A stretch of 7,786 bases of DNA, from contig JBOGBZ010000082.1 in the NCBI GenBank assembly GCA_051656485.1, positions 1 through 7,786 of the forward strand, given 5' to 3'. Position numbers and translations under genes: made by a program. Source of the stretch: JBOFDK01 sp051656485 (GTDB taxonomy: Bacteria > Bacillota > Clostridia > Lachnospirales > Cellulosilyticaceae). The notes below the pieces were generated by a model. The model saw nothing but the letters and a program-made list of their open reading frames with translations, searched no databases and was not told the origin of the DNA. Each line of letters begins with the position of its first letter. The stretch's first letter is position 1. Below are positions 1-6,341 of the stretch, piece by piece.

Positions 1-112
1 TAGGCCACAAGCTAATTCCCTTTGGGCAGTGGACAGCAGGATTTTATGAGCAGTCACCCACCTAGCTTAGCTAGGGCGTCAAAATATCAGGAACGGCATA
101 GTGGGATATAGA
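1..112 (+). ncRNA. ssrS: 6S RNA, 3' part (5' end outside window)
   Basis: This is a non-coding stretch whose layout matches the 3' half of 6S RNA, the RNA that binds the sigma-A RNA polymerase holoenzyme and down-regulates it in stationary phase. Seen directly: CACCC (56-60, with the next base 61), then a small hairpin CCTAGC-TTA-GCTAGG (61-75), then GGGCGTC, then ACGGCATAGTGGGAT near the end. In E. coli 6S RNA the same order occurs: CACC, a small hairpin on the 3' side of the central bubble, GGGUUAC, then CGGCAUCUCGGAGAU forming the closing stem. The 5' strand of the closing stem, expected to read roughly ATCCCAC, lies left of the window, so the RNA is partial. A strong terminator follows directly. 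The identification rests on remembered consensus, not a covariance search. The alternative is another structured housekeeping RNA. Confidence 0.6.
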
Positions 113-120
113 TGAGAATT

Positions 121-149
121 AAAGCACTAACTTCGGTTAGTGCTTTTTT
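121..149 (+). terminator. Rho-independent terminator of the 6S-like RNA
   Basis: A perfect 11-bp stem (121-131 with 136-146) is closed by a TTCG tetraloop and runs into seven T residues (143-149). It ends the structured RNA and insulates the downstream SpoIID-type gene. Confidence 0.9.
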
Positions 150-165
150 AAATGCGTACAAGTAG

Positions 166-198
166 TCATTTTTAAACCCACCTTTGCATACTATAGTA
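166..198 (+). promoter_or_regulatory. Possible promoter of the SpoIID-domain gene
   Basis: TACTAT at 189-194 can serve as a -10 box, with a weak TCATTT 17 bases upstream (166-171). The -10 lies in the perfect palindrome TACTATAGTA (189-198). A promoter must lie somewhere between the terminator ending at 149 and the start at 231, but the -35 match is poor, so the exact placement is uncertain. Confidence 0.3.
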
Positions 199-230
199 CA
201 AGCAGTACAAAGGAGCAGGGAGGGAGACGT

Positions 231-2729
231 ATGTCTAGGAGAAGAAGTGATACAAGGTCATATAGAAGAAGCAGTAGTGGACAAAGAGGAGGACGACGTA
301 GACGAGGTGAACCTGAAGGAGGCGGTGGTGGCGGTATCTTTCTCATTATGATTGGTATGGTGCTTATAGGGGCCTATCTACTGATGGGAGAAGGTAAGCT
401 AGGACAGGTGCAAGGGTGGTTCGAAGGGGTGAAAGAAACGTTCATGGAGCAATTCGTAGAGCAAGGAGAGCCTCAGCCGATTCCAGTGACGGTTGTGCCC
501 TGTACACAAGCTCACATTGCGAAAATACTGGTGTATACCCTATTGGATGTAGAGAAAATGCCAGCTACACAAGTAGGGGATAAGTGGTATAGCAAATATT
601 ATGAGATGCTGAAAACCGATGGGCGTTTTCAGTTCTTTGATGAAGCCAAGGCTATGCAGCCTATTACATATAATGAAACATTGGACATCCTTAAGAGTAT
701 CGTAGGAGAAAGCTACCAAGTAGCCATGGATGAAAATACGGCATTAGGTGGACAGGTCATCGCCCTTAAAGACTTCCTTCTAGCTTATGAGCAAGCCTTG
801 AATTTCGGGAAGATTGACCATGGACTTGCTTATGAATCTTTAAGCATTTTAGGTACACTTACGACTAATGATGCTTTATCACCTTGGCAAGTGGCGACCA
901 ATAAAGGGGTTTACGGCTTCGAGGGACTTATCTTAGATCCTTTTAAAGACTATACCCTTCAAGTCATTGCAAAAAAAGGAGAAATACTAGGGGTTGTAGA
1001 GACACTTGCTTATGAAAGCGTCATCGACCAATGCTACGTTCAAAAAGTAGAAAATGGCAAAGCAACTATTCAAGTAGGTGCCTTAAGTTTTGAATATGAT
1101 GCGCCAAACCTTACGACGAAAGATGCGGGAGCCATAGGTAAGATCACCATTAAAAATAGTATGATTGTAGACTTTGAGTTGCAGCTAGATAAAGATACAG
1201 ACCAAGTGTTACGCATCAATGAAGAGACCATCGAGTTTCAAAAAGCCGGCATCTTACCCTACGAGAAGGTGCTGGTTTATAATGGTGTAGAGGGCGGTGG
1301 CTACAACGACTTGAACCAACTTTTCTCAGGGGTGAAAGTATCCTATACCTTGAAAAACGGCAAAGTAGAAACACTTAAAGTTGTAGATGACCAATTAGGG
1401 GATACGATGCGTGTAGTCTTGACAGAAGATGGCTTAGGCAAGTATAGCAATGAGGATGTGGTCATCACAAGTGAAGTGCCTTTTACCGTACACTATAAAG
1501 GAAAGGCTACAGAAGTAGCCGCGCAGACACCATGGAAAGCTAGCGAGTTTTCCTGGGAAAAGTCAGGTGAAAAAGTACGGGTGGAAGGGGCAAGTACTTT
1601 ACATATCCAATCCATGGTACGCCAAGGTATACATCCGCAATATAAAGGAAGCCTTGAAATCTATCCACTAGACAAAGGATACCAAGTGGTCAATCAACTC
1701 CAGTTGGAAGATTATGTGGCTGGGGTTGTCCCTAGTGAAATGCCTAAAAGCTATGGTATAGAAGCTGCTAAAGTTCAGGCAGTAGCAGCGAGGAGCTTTG
1801 CACTTTCCCACGGGAAAGGTGGACAATTCATGAAATATGGGGCACAAGTAGACGATACAGTGAGTACGCAGGTGTACAATAACGTTGCACCCGATGACAC
1901 CAGTTATCAAGCTGCCAAAGATACAGCAGGCGAAGTGCTGACCCACAATGGTCAGATAATCAAAGGGAATTTCTTCGCAGCATCCTGTGGCTATACTGCT
2001 AATTTTGGCGAGACATGGGCAAATGGCGAAATTTTCCCTACCAATACACCGGTATACCTGGTATCTAGGCAACAATACTTAGGGGACGCACTGGTGAAAA
2101 ATATGAACCGTGAAGAAGATGCCTATGCATTCTTTACGAAAAGCCCAGAAGAAGTGAAAGCCTTTGATAGTAAGTCACCCTGGTTTAGATGGCAAGTGAA
2201 AGTAAACGGCGAAGAACTCAGCCATATGGTGAATAACAATATGGCACGCCTTACAAGCCAATACCCCAATATGGTAAAAGTAAAAAACAAAGACGGTCAG
2301 TGGGTAGTGGATGAGATCGAAAGTATAGGCGATGTGAAAGAAATGGAAGTCACAAGACGTGGCAGTGGTGGTAACATCATGGAAATGATCGTGGTAGGTA
2401 CCGAAGCAACCATTAAAGTTGGTACCGAATACTTGGTACGCTCCCTACTGGCACCCTTGCAGATGGATAGTGCCAAAGAACCTATCAAGGTACAACGCGC
2501 AGACGGTACAGAAGTGAACAATATGGCGATGCTACCAAGTGCATTCTTCAGTATGGAGAAAAGCTATGATAGCAATGGGAAGATCACAGGTGTCACCTTC
2601 TATGGCGGCGGCTTCGGACACGGCGTGGGCATGAGCCAAGACGGTGTCAAAGGTATGGCAGAAATGGGATACAATTACAAGGAAATATTAGGCCACTACT
2701 ATGCAGGCTCCAAAGTGGAAAAGCTGTGA
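231..2729 (+). CDS. Membrane-anchored SpoIID/LytB-domain protein, probable peptidoglycan lytic transglycosylase
   Basis: Proteins with this domain cleave or modify peptidoglycan glycan strands; SpoIID does so during engulfment by removing stem-less strands. The ATG at 231 has a purine-rich Shine-Dalgarno (AGGGAGGGAGA, 217-226). Residues 1-34 are cytoplasmic-type, with eleven arginines and a glycine run. Residues 35-52 form one membrane segment, so the rest should lie outside the membrane. The SpoIID domain starts near residue 485: LEDYVAGVVPSEMP (492-505) carries the expected catalytic Glu at 503. It is followed by AARSFA, TQVY (546-549), SCGY with Cys586, and the C-terminal GHGVGMSQ motif around His797. 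Residues 80-440 carry no domain I recognise; 80-175 weakly recalls an SLH-like helical repeat. At 832 residues it is more than twice the usual SpoIID length, and its neighbours are not the spoIID locus. I therefore read it as a SpoIID-domain paralogue, not sporulation SpoIID itself. Confidence 0.92.
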   Translation: MSRRRSDTRSYRRSSSGQRGGRRRRGEPEGGGGGGIFLIMIGMVLIGAYLLMGEGKLGQVQGWFEGVKETFMEQFVEQGEPQPIPVTVVPCTQAHIAKILVYTLLDVEKMPATQVGDKWYSKYYEMLKTDGRFQFFDEAKAMQPITYNETLDILKSIVGESYQVAMDENTALGGQVIALKDFLLAYEQALNFGKIDHGLAYESLSILGTLTTNDALSPWQVATNKGVYGFEGLILDPFKDYTLQVIAKKGEILGVVETLAYESVIDQCYVQKVENGKATIQVGALSFEYDAPNLTTKDAGAIGKITIKNSMIVDFELQLDKDTDQVLRINEETIEFQKAGILPYEKVLVYNGVEGGGYNDLNQLFSGVKVSYTLKNGKVETLKVVDDQLGDTMRVVLTEDGLGKYSNEDVVITSEVPFTVHYKGKATEVAAQTPWKASEFSWEKSGEKVRVEGASTLHIQSMVRQGIHPQYKGSLEIYPLDKGYQVVNQLQLEDYVAGVVPSEMPKSYGIEAAKVQAVAARSFALSHGKGGQFMKYGAQVDDTVSTQVYNNVAPDDTSYQAAKDTAGEVLTHNGQIIKGNFFAASCGYTANFGETWANGEIFPTNTPVYLVSRQQYLGDALVKNMNREEDAYAFFTKSPEEVKAFDSKSPWFRWQVKVNGEELSHMVNNNMARLTSQYPNMVKVKNKDGQWVVDEIESIGDVKEMEVTRRGSGGNIMEMIVVGTEATIKVGTEYLVRSLLAPLQMDSAKEPIKVQRADGTEVNNMAMLPSAFFSMEKSYDSNGKITGVTFYGGGFGHGVGMSQDGVKGMAEMGYNYKEILGHYYAGSKVEKL

Positions 2730-2765
2730 GAGGGCGTGTGGAGTGGAAATAAATCGTGGTATGGA

Positions 2766-2797
2766 AAAGGTAAAGTGTGAGACGCTTTGCCTTTTTT
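2766..2797 (+). terminator. Terminator of the SpoIID-domain gene
   Basis: A 13-bp stem (2766-2778 with 2782-2794, including two G-T pairs) and a GAG loop run into TTTTTT (2792-2797). It begins 36 bases after the stop codon and marks the gene as monocistronic. Confidence 0.85.
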
Positions 2798-2822
2798 CGT
2801 GCATATAGATTTAGGAGTAGAT

Positions 2823-2870
2823 ATGAATGAATGTATACGAGTGTATAGATATAATGGAAGGATAGCATGA
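2823..2870 (+). other. Possible 15-codon leader ORF
   Basis: ATG at 2823 follows AGGAG (2813-2817) by five bases and encodes MNECIRVYRYNGRIA before TGA. Its stop overlaps the ATG of a second tiny ORF (2867-2896, MSNVSRLYR), which has GGAAGG just upstream. Both have plausible ribosome binding sites but no recognisable product. In AT-rich DNA this could be chance. The whole stretch 2798-2982 otherwise shows no gene. Confidence 0.2.
2827..2855 (+). promoter_or_regulatory. Possible sigma-A promoter for the 229-residue gene
   Basis: A perfect TATAAT lies at 2850-2855. There is no good -35; the hexamer 17 bases upstream (2827-2832) is AATGAA. It is the best -10 match between the terminator ending at 2797 and the gene start at 2983. 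It would give a leader of about 120 bases. Confidence 0.3.
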
Positions 2871-2982
2871 GTAATGTTTCAAGACTATATAGATAAGAAA
2901 GAAGCCTATATTCTAACAGAATAAGACAAGATGCCGCTAGCATATAGATTAAAAGACAAGGATTACAAAGGTGGAGATTTGT

Positions 2983-3672
2983 ATGCAAGGCATGTTAAAG
3001 TTGATTGTTCAGCAGGTTGTTGTATATCTACAAAGTTTACTAGCAGACGGTGAAGAGATAAGAATTGTCATTAGGAAAACGGGAAAACCACAGATTACAA
3101 AATGGTGTCAGAGTATTGCTTATACCCCCTCCTCTAAATGTCTAGAATCTAAGGAGGCAGAAGAGCGACAAACATATGTATTTGATTTACACGAATTTGC
3201 TTTTCTAGAGACACCTGAAAATGTAGACTTAGATATATTGGCAAAAAAGCTGAAAGAAATTTTAGGTGGATGTGGTGTTACAAAAGAATTAGTAAGGGGA
3301 AAAGTTGAGGGGATACGAATAGAGTGGGACGAAATTGAAATAACAATAGAGGGGATAATGCCAGAGAATATTAGACTTAAAAGAACAGTTTTTACTACTA
3401 GAAGTATTTTAGAAGTACTAGCTCTTAAGCCAGACTGGATTACTAAAGGTGGAACTGGTAAGTTAAAAGACCGTATGCTATTAGGATTTGACCAATATAA
3501 CAAGGCAGTATTTGAAGGGGATGGCGCTAGCTACATTATAAATGGAGATGGAATAAAGTACAGAGATATAAATGAATCACTTCTCAAATTCAGAAAAAGA
3601 GTAGATGTACAGTATGTAGTTCACAGTGAAAAAGCTTGGAAAAGCAAGTTGATAGCTAAGTTGAAAAATTAA
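2983..3672 (+). CDS. Hypothetical protein, 229 residues
   Basis: I do not recognise this protein. The reading frame is also open from a GTG at 2971, but that codon lies inside the Shine-Dalgarno (AAAGGTGGAG, 2967-2976). The ATG at 2983, six bases after it, is therefore the better start. There is no signal peptide or clear membrane segment. The N-terminal 25 residues are hydrophobic and helical (LKLIVQQVVVYLQSLL). The middle is acidic, with a beta-rich stretch (VEGIRIEWDEIEITIEG). The C-terminal third is basic and ends in several lysines. It is likely a soluble cytoplasmic protein. It is a lone gene between a terminator and a 17-bp inverted repeat, next to other small orphan genes. Confidence 0.7.
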   Translation: MQGMLKLIVQQVVVYLQSLLADGEEIRIVIRKTGKPQITKWCQSIAYTPSSKCLESKEAEERQTYVFDLHEFAFLETPENVDLDILAKKLKEILGGCGVTKELVRGKVEGIRIEWDEIEITIEGIMPENIRLKRTVFTTRSILEVLALKPDWITKGGTGKLKDRMLLGFDQYNKAVFEGDGASYIINGDGIKYRDINESLLKFRKRVDVQYVVHSEKAWKSKLIAKLKN

Positions 3673-3685
3673 ATAATGAATCCTA

Positions 3686-3731
3686 AAATCCACGAAAAGT
3701 ATCTAATACTTTTTGTGGATTTATATTTATA
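3686..3731 (+). terminator. 17-bp inverted repeat, probable terminator or attenuator
   Basis: The arms 3686-3702 and 3706-3722 pair over 17 bp with a single G-T pair and a three-base CTA loop. The tail (TTTATATTTAT) is T-rich but interrupted. It starts 13 bases after the 229-residue gene. The next gene begins about 30 bases after the stem with no clear promoter between, so partial read-through may express that gene. Confidence 0.65.
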
Positions 3732-3752
3732 ACGAGCATCGAGGATATGCTT

Positions 3753-4085
3753 ATGAAAAGTGGTTGCGTTGACAGGAAGTATAGTAACAAGAAGAATAAG
3801 GTGTACTACGACAAAAGATACCAGTGCTATGTATGCCCCAAGCTTATAGAAGAACGAGGTTCAGTAGAATACGTTATAGCTGAATTGACGCATACAGGGC
3901 TTATCTATGAGTATAAGATTGATGGGAAATGGTCACATGACCATTTCTTTGCTGGAGGACTACTGGAGGCGCATAATGAGGCCAATATATTCGAAATACC
4001 ACAAGAAGCAGAACATCAGTATAGTCAACAAGCGCTAGAGATGGTAAGAAAAGCTGTTGGAAAAGGAAAGGTAGGAGAAAAGTAA
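3753..4085 (+). CDS. Hypothetical protein with a CxxC motif, 110 residues
   Basis: Not recognised. Two in-frame ATGs exist. The first (3747) is only one base after GAGGA (3741-3745), while the second (3753) sits eight bases after GAGG, so I prefer 3753. The N-terminus is lysine- and tyrosine-rich and carries Cys25-x-x-Cys28 with an additional Cys5. These could bind a metal, but no second CxxC or clear ligand pair is visible. The middle is beta-like with a histidine-rich turn (WSHDHFF), and the C-terminus is helical and charged. It is soluble, with no signal peptide. The next gene starts two bases after its stop, so the pair is almost certainly co-transcribed and translationally coupled. Confidence 0.65.
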   Translation: MKSGCVDRKYSNKKNKVYYDKRYQCYVCPKLIEERGSVEYVIAELTHTGLIYEYKIDGKWSHDHFFAGGLLEAHNEANIFEIPQEAEHQYSQQALEMVRKAVGKGKVGEK

Positions 4086-4087
4086 AG

Positions 4088-4348
4088 ATGGATAAAGAAA
4101 AGCAAGCGTTAAAGGACAAAGGTGTAGATATACAACTATTATTTCTAAAGTATCTATTAGATAGAGAAGTAACAGAGGAAGCGATGGGAGAGTTTGCACT
4201 TCAATATACACAGTTAAAAGATGACGAAAAGTGGGAGGTAGCAGGTGAGCTGAACAAAGACTGTATTAGAGGGTTAGATACATGGTTTAGATTTTTAGAT
4301 GGCATTGAATTTGTTTTCGATGACTATTACGCAAGAAGAGGCAAATAG
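4088..4348 (+). CDS. Small acidic helical hypothetical protein, 86 residues
   Basis: Not recognised. The ATG at 4088 lies two bases after the preceding stop; its AGGAG (4073-4077) is inside the upstream gene. The protein is predominantly helical and acidic (for example LKDDEKWEVAGEL and EFVFDDYYARRGK), without signal or membrane segments. The small acidic character would suit an immunity or antitoxin-like protein partnered with the upstream 110-residue product, but no family motif supports that. Its TAG stop is the beginning of a perfect 22-bp inverted repeat. Confidence 0.65.
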   Translation: MDKEKQALKDKGVDIQLLFLKYLLDREVTEEAMGEFALQYTQLKDDEKWEVAGELNKDCIRGLDTWFRFLDGIEFVFDDYYARRGK

Positions 4349-4400
4349 GACGCAAAAGGCACATATAGCACAACTATACTATATGTGCCTTTTGCGTCCT
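4347..4400. terminator. Perfect 22-bp inverted repeat between convergent genes
   Basis: Arms 4347-4368 and 4379-4400 are exact reverse complements with a ten-base loop (CACAACTATA). The left arm begins inside the stop codon of the 86-residue gene. The minus-strand gene ends at 4416 on the other side. It most likely serves as a two-way terminator, but neither side has a proper T tract (TTAAATAGATTT on the plus side). Confidence 0.65.
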
Positions 4401-4415
4401 TAAATAGATTTATCC

Positions 4416-4664
4416 CTAGGCTTTTGTGTTAATAAGTATATTGAGTAATAATAGTATATGTATTATACGAGCAAAGTCTAACTCGTACCTCAGTAACATC
4501 TCTCCAGAAGTATCTTTAATTTGCCAAATTTGAGTGAAGATGGTTTTGATTTTTGTGCCCTGACCATTGGTGGGATTCATAAGCACTACGCTTGGTGGAA
4601 CATAAAATATATTGGTGATAACTATGAGTATAAGATAACTTAGGGTAATAATTTTTTTTAGCAT
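4416..4664 (-). CDS. Small two-segment membrane protein, 82 residues
   Basis: The frame opens at 4694, but a perfect Shine-Dalgarno (AAAGGAGGT, complement of 4671-4679) lies six bases before the ATG at 4664, which fixes the start. Residues 5-22 form a hydrophobic segment after two lysines. Residues 66-79 (IIHILLLLNILINT) form a shorter second one. The roughly 40 residues between contain VPPSVV and an LDFARI motif before the second segment. This layout resembles a common type of tiny bacterial membrane protein with two helices and an ID-x-x-R-L motif before helix 2; I know no function for it. The second helix is short and ends almost at the C-terminus, so the protein may be clipped. It is the only minus-strand gene here. 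Confidence 0.65.
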   Translation of the reverse strand: MLKKIITLSYLILIVITNIFYVPPSVVLMNPTNGQGTKIKTIFTQIWQIKDTSGEMLLRYELDFARIIHILLLLNILINTKA

Positions 4665-4670
4665 AATGAT

Positions 4671-4679
4671 ACCTCCTTT
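4671..4679 (-). promoter_or_regulatory. Perfect Shine-Dalgarno that sets the minus-strand start
   Basis: Read on the minus strand the sequence is AAAGGAGGT, complementary to the 16S 3' end over its full core, with six bases to the ATG ending at 4664. This rules out the upstream in-frame ATG at 4694. Confidence 0.8.
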
Positions 4680-4766
4680 ACTAGGATTGTGCAATGTATA
4701 GTGAAGATTTTAAATGTTAAGACGGTTAAAATTAATATTTGTGAGAAATGGTGAAAAGGAGATCAA

Positions 4767-4832
4767 GTGCTAAATATGGCGAAAACAGGCACAGATAACA
4801 CAAGATTATCTGTGTTTATTCGCACCAGATAG
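4767..4832 (+). other. Possible 21-codon leader ORF over a hairpin
   Basis: GTG at 4767 lies five bases after AAGGAG (4756-4761). The frame encodes (V)LN followed by MAKTGTDNTRLSVFIRTR and a TAG at 4830. The peptide loosely recalls the beta-strand start of ribbon-helix-helix (Arc/CopG-type) regulators, which would make it a remnant; this is speculative. A 9-bp perfect hairpin (4790-4798 with 4806-4814) lies inside the ORF. The region 4665-4933 holds no other gene. Confidence 0.25.
4790..4820 (+). promoter_or_regulatory. Hairpin in the leader upstream of the ATPase gene
   Basis: CACAGATAA and TTATCTGTG pair perfectly around a seven-base loop. An outer GCGAA/TTCGC pairing (4779-4783 with 4819-4823) could extend it across an internal loop. 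The following TTTATT is a poor T tract. It may be an attenuator, a weak terminator or a protein-binding site. Confidence 0.4.
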
Positions 4833-4857
4833 GTGAAAAATGTAATATAAATATTAT

Positions 4858-4885
4858 TTAAACATAAATTTAAATATGTTATAGT
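4858..4885 (+). promoter_or_regulatory. Extended -10 promoter of the ATPase-PIN operon
   Basis: TGTTATAGT (4877-4885) is an extended -10 element, with TTAAAC (4858-4863) 16 bases upstream as a partial -35. Transcription would start near 4892, giving a leader of about 40 bases to the ATG at 4934. Confidence 0.5.
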
Positions 4886-4910
4886 ATTAATTATAAACTA
4901 AGTTTAAATT
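4860..4910. repeat. Operator-like repeats over the operon promoter
   Basis: AAACATAAATTTAAAT (4860-4875) and AAACTAAGTTTAAATT (4895-4910) are near-identical direct repeats, differing by one base and a one-base gap. They flank the -10. The second contains the palindrome AAACT-A-AGTTT (4895-4905). AACATA and TATGTT (4861-4866, 4875-4880) also form an inverted pair in the promoter spacer. A repressor could bind here. The DNA is so AT-rich that chance is possible. Confidence 0.35.
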
Positions 4911-4933
4911 TCTGTACTAAGGAGTATTTAGTG

Positions 4934-6325
4934 ATGGAATCTAATAAAAAAATAAAAAACAAAACAAGGAATAGTAAATCACCAATTATTACATTTGAAG
5001 AATTTGAGATAAAGCGAAAAGAGGAGCAAATAAATAAAATTTGGGTATCGAATTATAAATCTATAAAAGCTAAGCAAGAGATAGAAATAAAACCACTAAC
5101 TATTTTAGCAGGTGCAAATAGTTCGGGGAAATCGAGTATATTTCAACCACTACTTATATTAAAGCAAAGTTTAGAAAGTAAGTATGATGCAGGTGCATTG
5201 CTATTGAATGGACCTATACTACAAATTACAGATTTTGATGAACTGGTGACACATCCTAAAGATGTAGAAACAAGTTCATTTAGTATAGGTTTTAGTTCTT
5301 CAAGAAGAGATTTAGAAATTACTTATCAAAAAAGTATAGAAGATGGAAAAATAGATATAGAGGCTATTAGAATAAAGGATAGAGAATTACAACGTTGGAA
5401 TACATTAAAGCCTAGATCAACACCTGCCGAGATTAAAAAAATATATCCAAATCTTGCGAAAATAGAAGAAATATTTAAAAAACTAGATAAAAATAAGATG
5501 TCATGGAGATTAAAAAGAGATAAATGCTTCTTAACATTAGAAAATTATATAGAAGATAACGGGGAAATAGGATTACCGACATTAAAAATAGCTGAGACAG
5601 AAGAAATTGCTAGACAACTACGAGAAATTATATATCTGCCGGGGCTAAGGTCGACACCGGAAAGAACATATCCTGTAACAGCAATTGAAAATGAAAATAT
5701 TTTTGAAGGAAAGTTTGAAAATTATATAGCTAGTATTATAGCTAGTTGGTATAAGAATAATGATACCAATAATATTGATTTATTAAATAGATATTTGAGA
5801 GAACTTCAATTAACTAATAATGTAGAAATTAGCCTTTTAAATGATGCTCAGATACAGATATTAGTAAATAGATATCTAAATAGCGATAATAAAGATTCAG
5901 TGAATATAGCAGATGTGGGGTTAGGCGTTTCGCAAATTTTACCATTATTAGTTGGATTAATTGTCGCCAAGAAAGGACAAATAGTATATGTGGAACAACC
6001 AGAAATTCATCTGCACCCTAAAGCACATACTGCGTTAGCTAGGGTTATAGGTGAGGTAATATCAAGAGGAGTATCGGTTGTTTTAGAAACTCATAGTGAA
6101 TTGTTATTGAAGCAATTTCAAGTGTTAATTGTGAAGGGGAAAATTAAGCATGAAGAAGTAAAGTTACATTGGTTCGAACGTGATAATGATGGCTTTACAT
6201 TGGTGACAAGTGCAGATGTAGATAAAGAGGGAAGCTTTGGAGAATGGCCACAGGATTTTGCAGATATAGTCTTAAAAGTAGAAGGAGAGTATTTAGCAGA
6301 GATAGAGGAATCATTATTCAAGTAA
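4934..6325 (+). CDS. AAA family ATPase, DUF3696/OLD-like
   Basis: This is an ABC-type P-loop ATPase of the SMC/OLD-like class, likely the sensor or regulator of the nuclease encoded next. Residue numbers are from the ATG at 4934; a GTG at 4931 is also possible, and both lie downstream of AAGGAG (4919-4924). The Walker A is GANSSGKSS (60-68, Lys66). The middle (about 100-310) is a charged insertion with helical stretches. An ABC-signature-like GLGVSQ lies at 329-334. The Walker B is IVYVEQPEIHLHP (350-362), the EQPE form usual in this class, with Glu354 and Glu357. A switch motif ETHSE lies at 385-389. The C-terminal LHWFERDNDGFTLV and the WPQDF segment match the DUF3696 tail. The N-terminal 30 residues are lysine-rich and variable. 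There is no TOPRIM nuclease domain, so the activity probably comes from the partner. The AT-rich composition differs from the left flank. Confidence 0.93.
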   Translation: MESNKKIKNKTRNSKSPIITFEEFEIKRKEEQINKIWVSNYKSIKAKQEIEIKPLTILAGANSSGKSSIFQPLLILKQSLESKYDAGALLLNGPILQITDFDELVTHPKDVETSSFSIGFSSSRRDLEITYQKSIEDGKIDIEAIRIKDRELQRWNTLKPRSTPAEIKKIYPNLAKIEEIFKKLDKNKMSWRLKRDKCFLTLENYIEDNGEIGLPTLKIAETEEIARQLREIIYLPGLRSTPERTYPVTAIENENIFEGKFENYIASIIASWYKNNDTNNIDLLNRYLRELQLTNNVEISLLNDAQIQILVNRYLNSDNKDSVNIADVGLGVSQILPLLVGLIVAKKGQIVYVEQPEIHLHPKAHTALARVIGEVISRGVSVVLETHSELLLKQFQVLIVKGKIKHEEVKLHWFERDNDGFTLVTSADVDKEGSFGEWPQDFADIVLKVEGEYLAEIEESLFK

Positions 6326-6341
6326 TGTAAGGAGACAAAGG

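Noticed and set aside
1668..2521. Minus-strand open frames opposite the SpoIID-domain gene (1668-2075, 2297-2521)
   Set aside because: They lie entirely inside a gene with clear domain motifs, lack ribosome binding sites and have composition typical of antisense shadows.
231..2729. Sporulation SpoIID itself
   Set aside because: The protein is much longer, has an arginine-rich start and a large extra region, and the neighbours are not those of the spoIID locus.
2647..2988. Minus-strand frame of 113 codons
   Set aside because: It runs across the end of the SpoIID gene and its terminator; the hydrophobic translation comes from AT-rich antisense sequence.
3753..3850. Transposase fragment, because of the lysine/tyrosine-rich CYVCP stretch
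   Set aside because: Only this short stretch recalls some transposases; no catalytic motif, inverted ends or target duplication is visible.
3120..4119. Minus-strand frames 3120-3503 and 3901-4119
   Set aside because: They lie antisense to the plus-strand genes, which have good ribosome binding sites and tight spacing; no start signal is visible.
6118..6321. Minus-strand frame of 67 codons
   Set aside because: It is antisense to the conserved C-terminal part of the ATPase.
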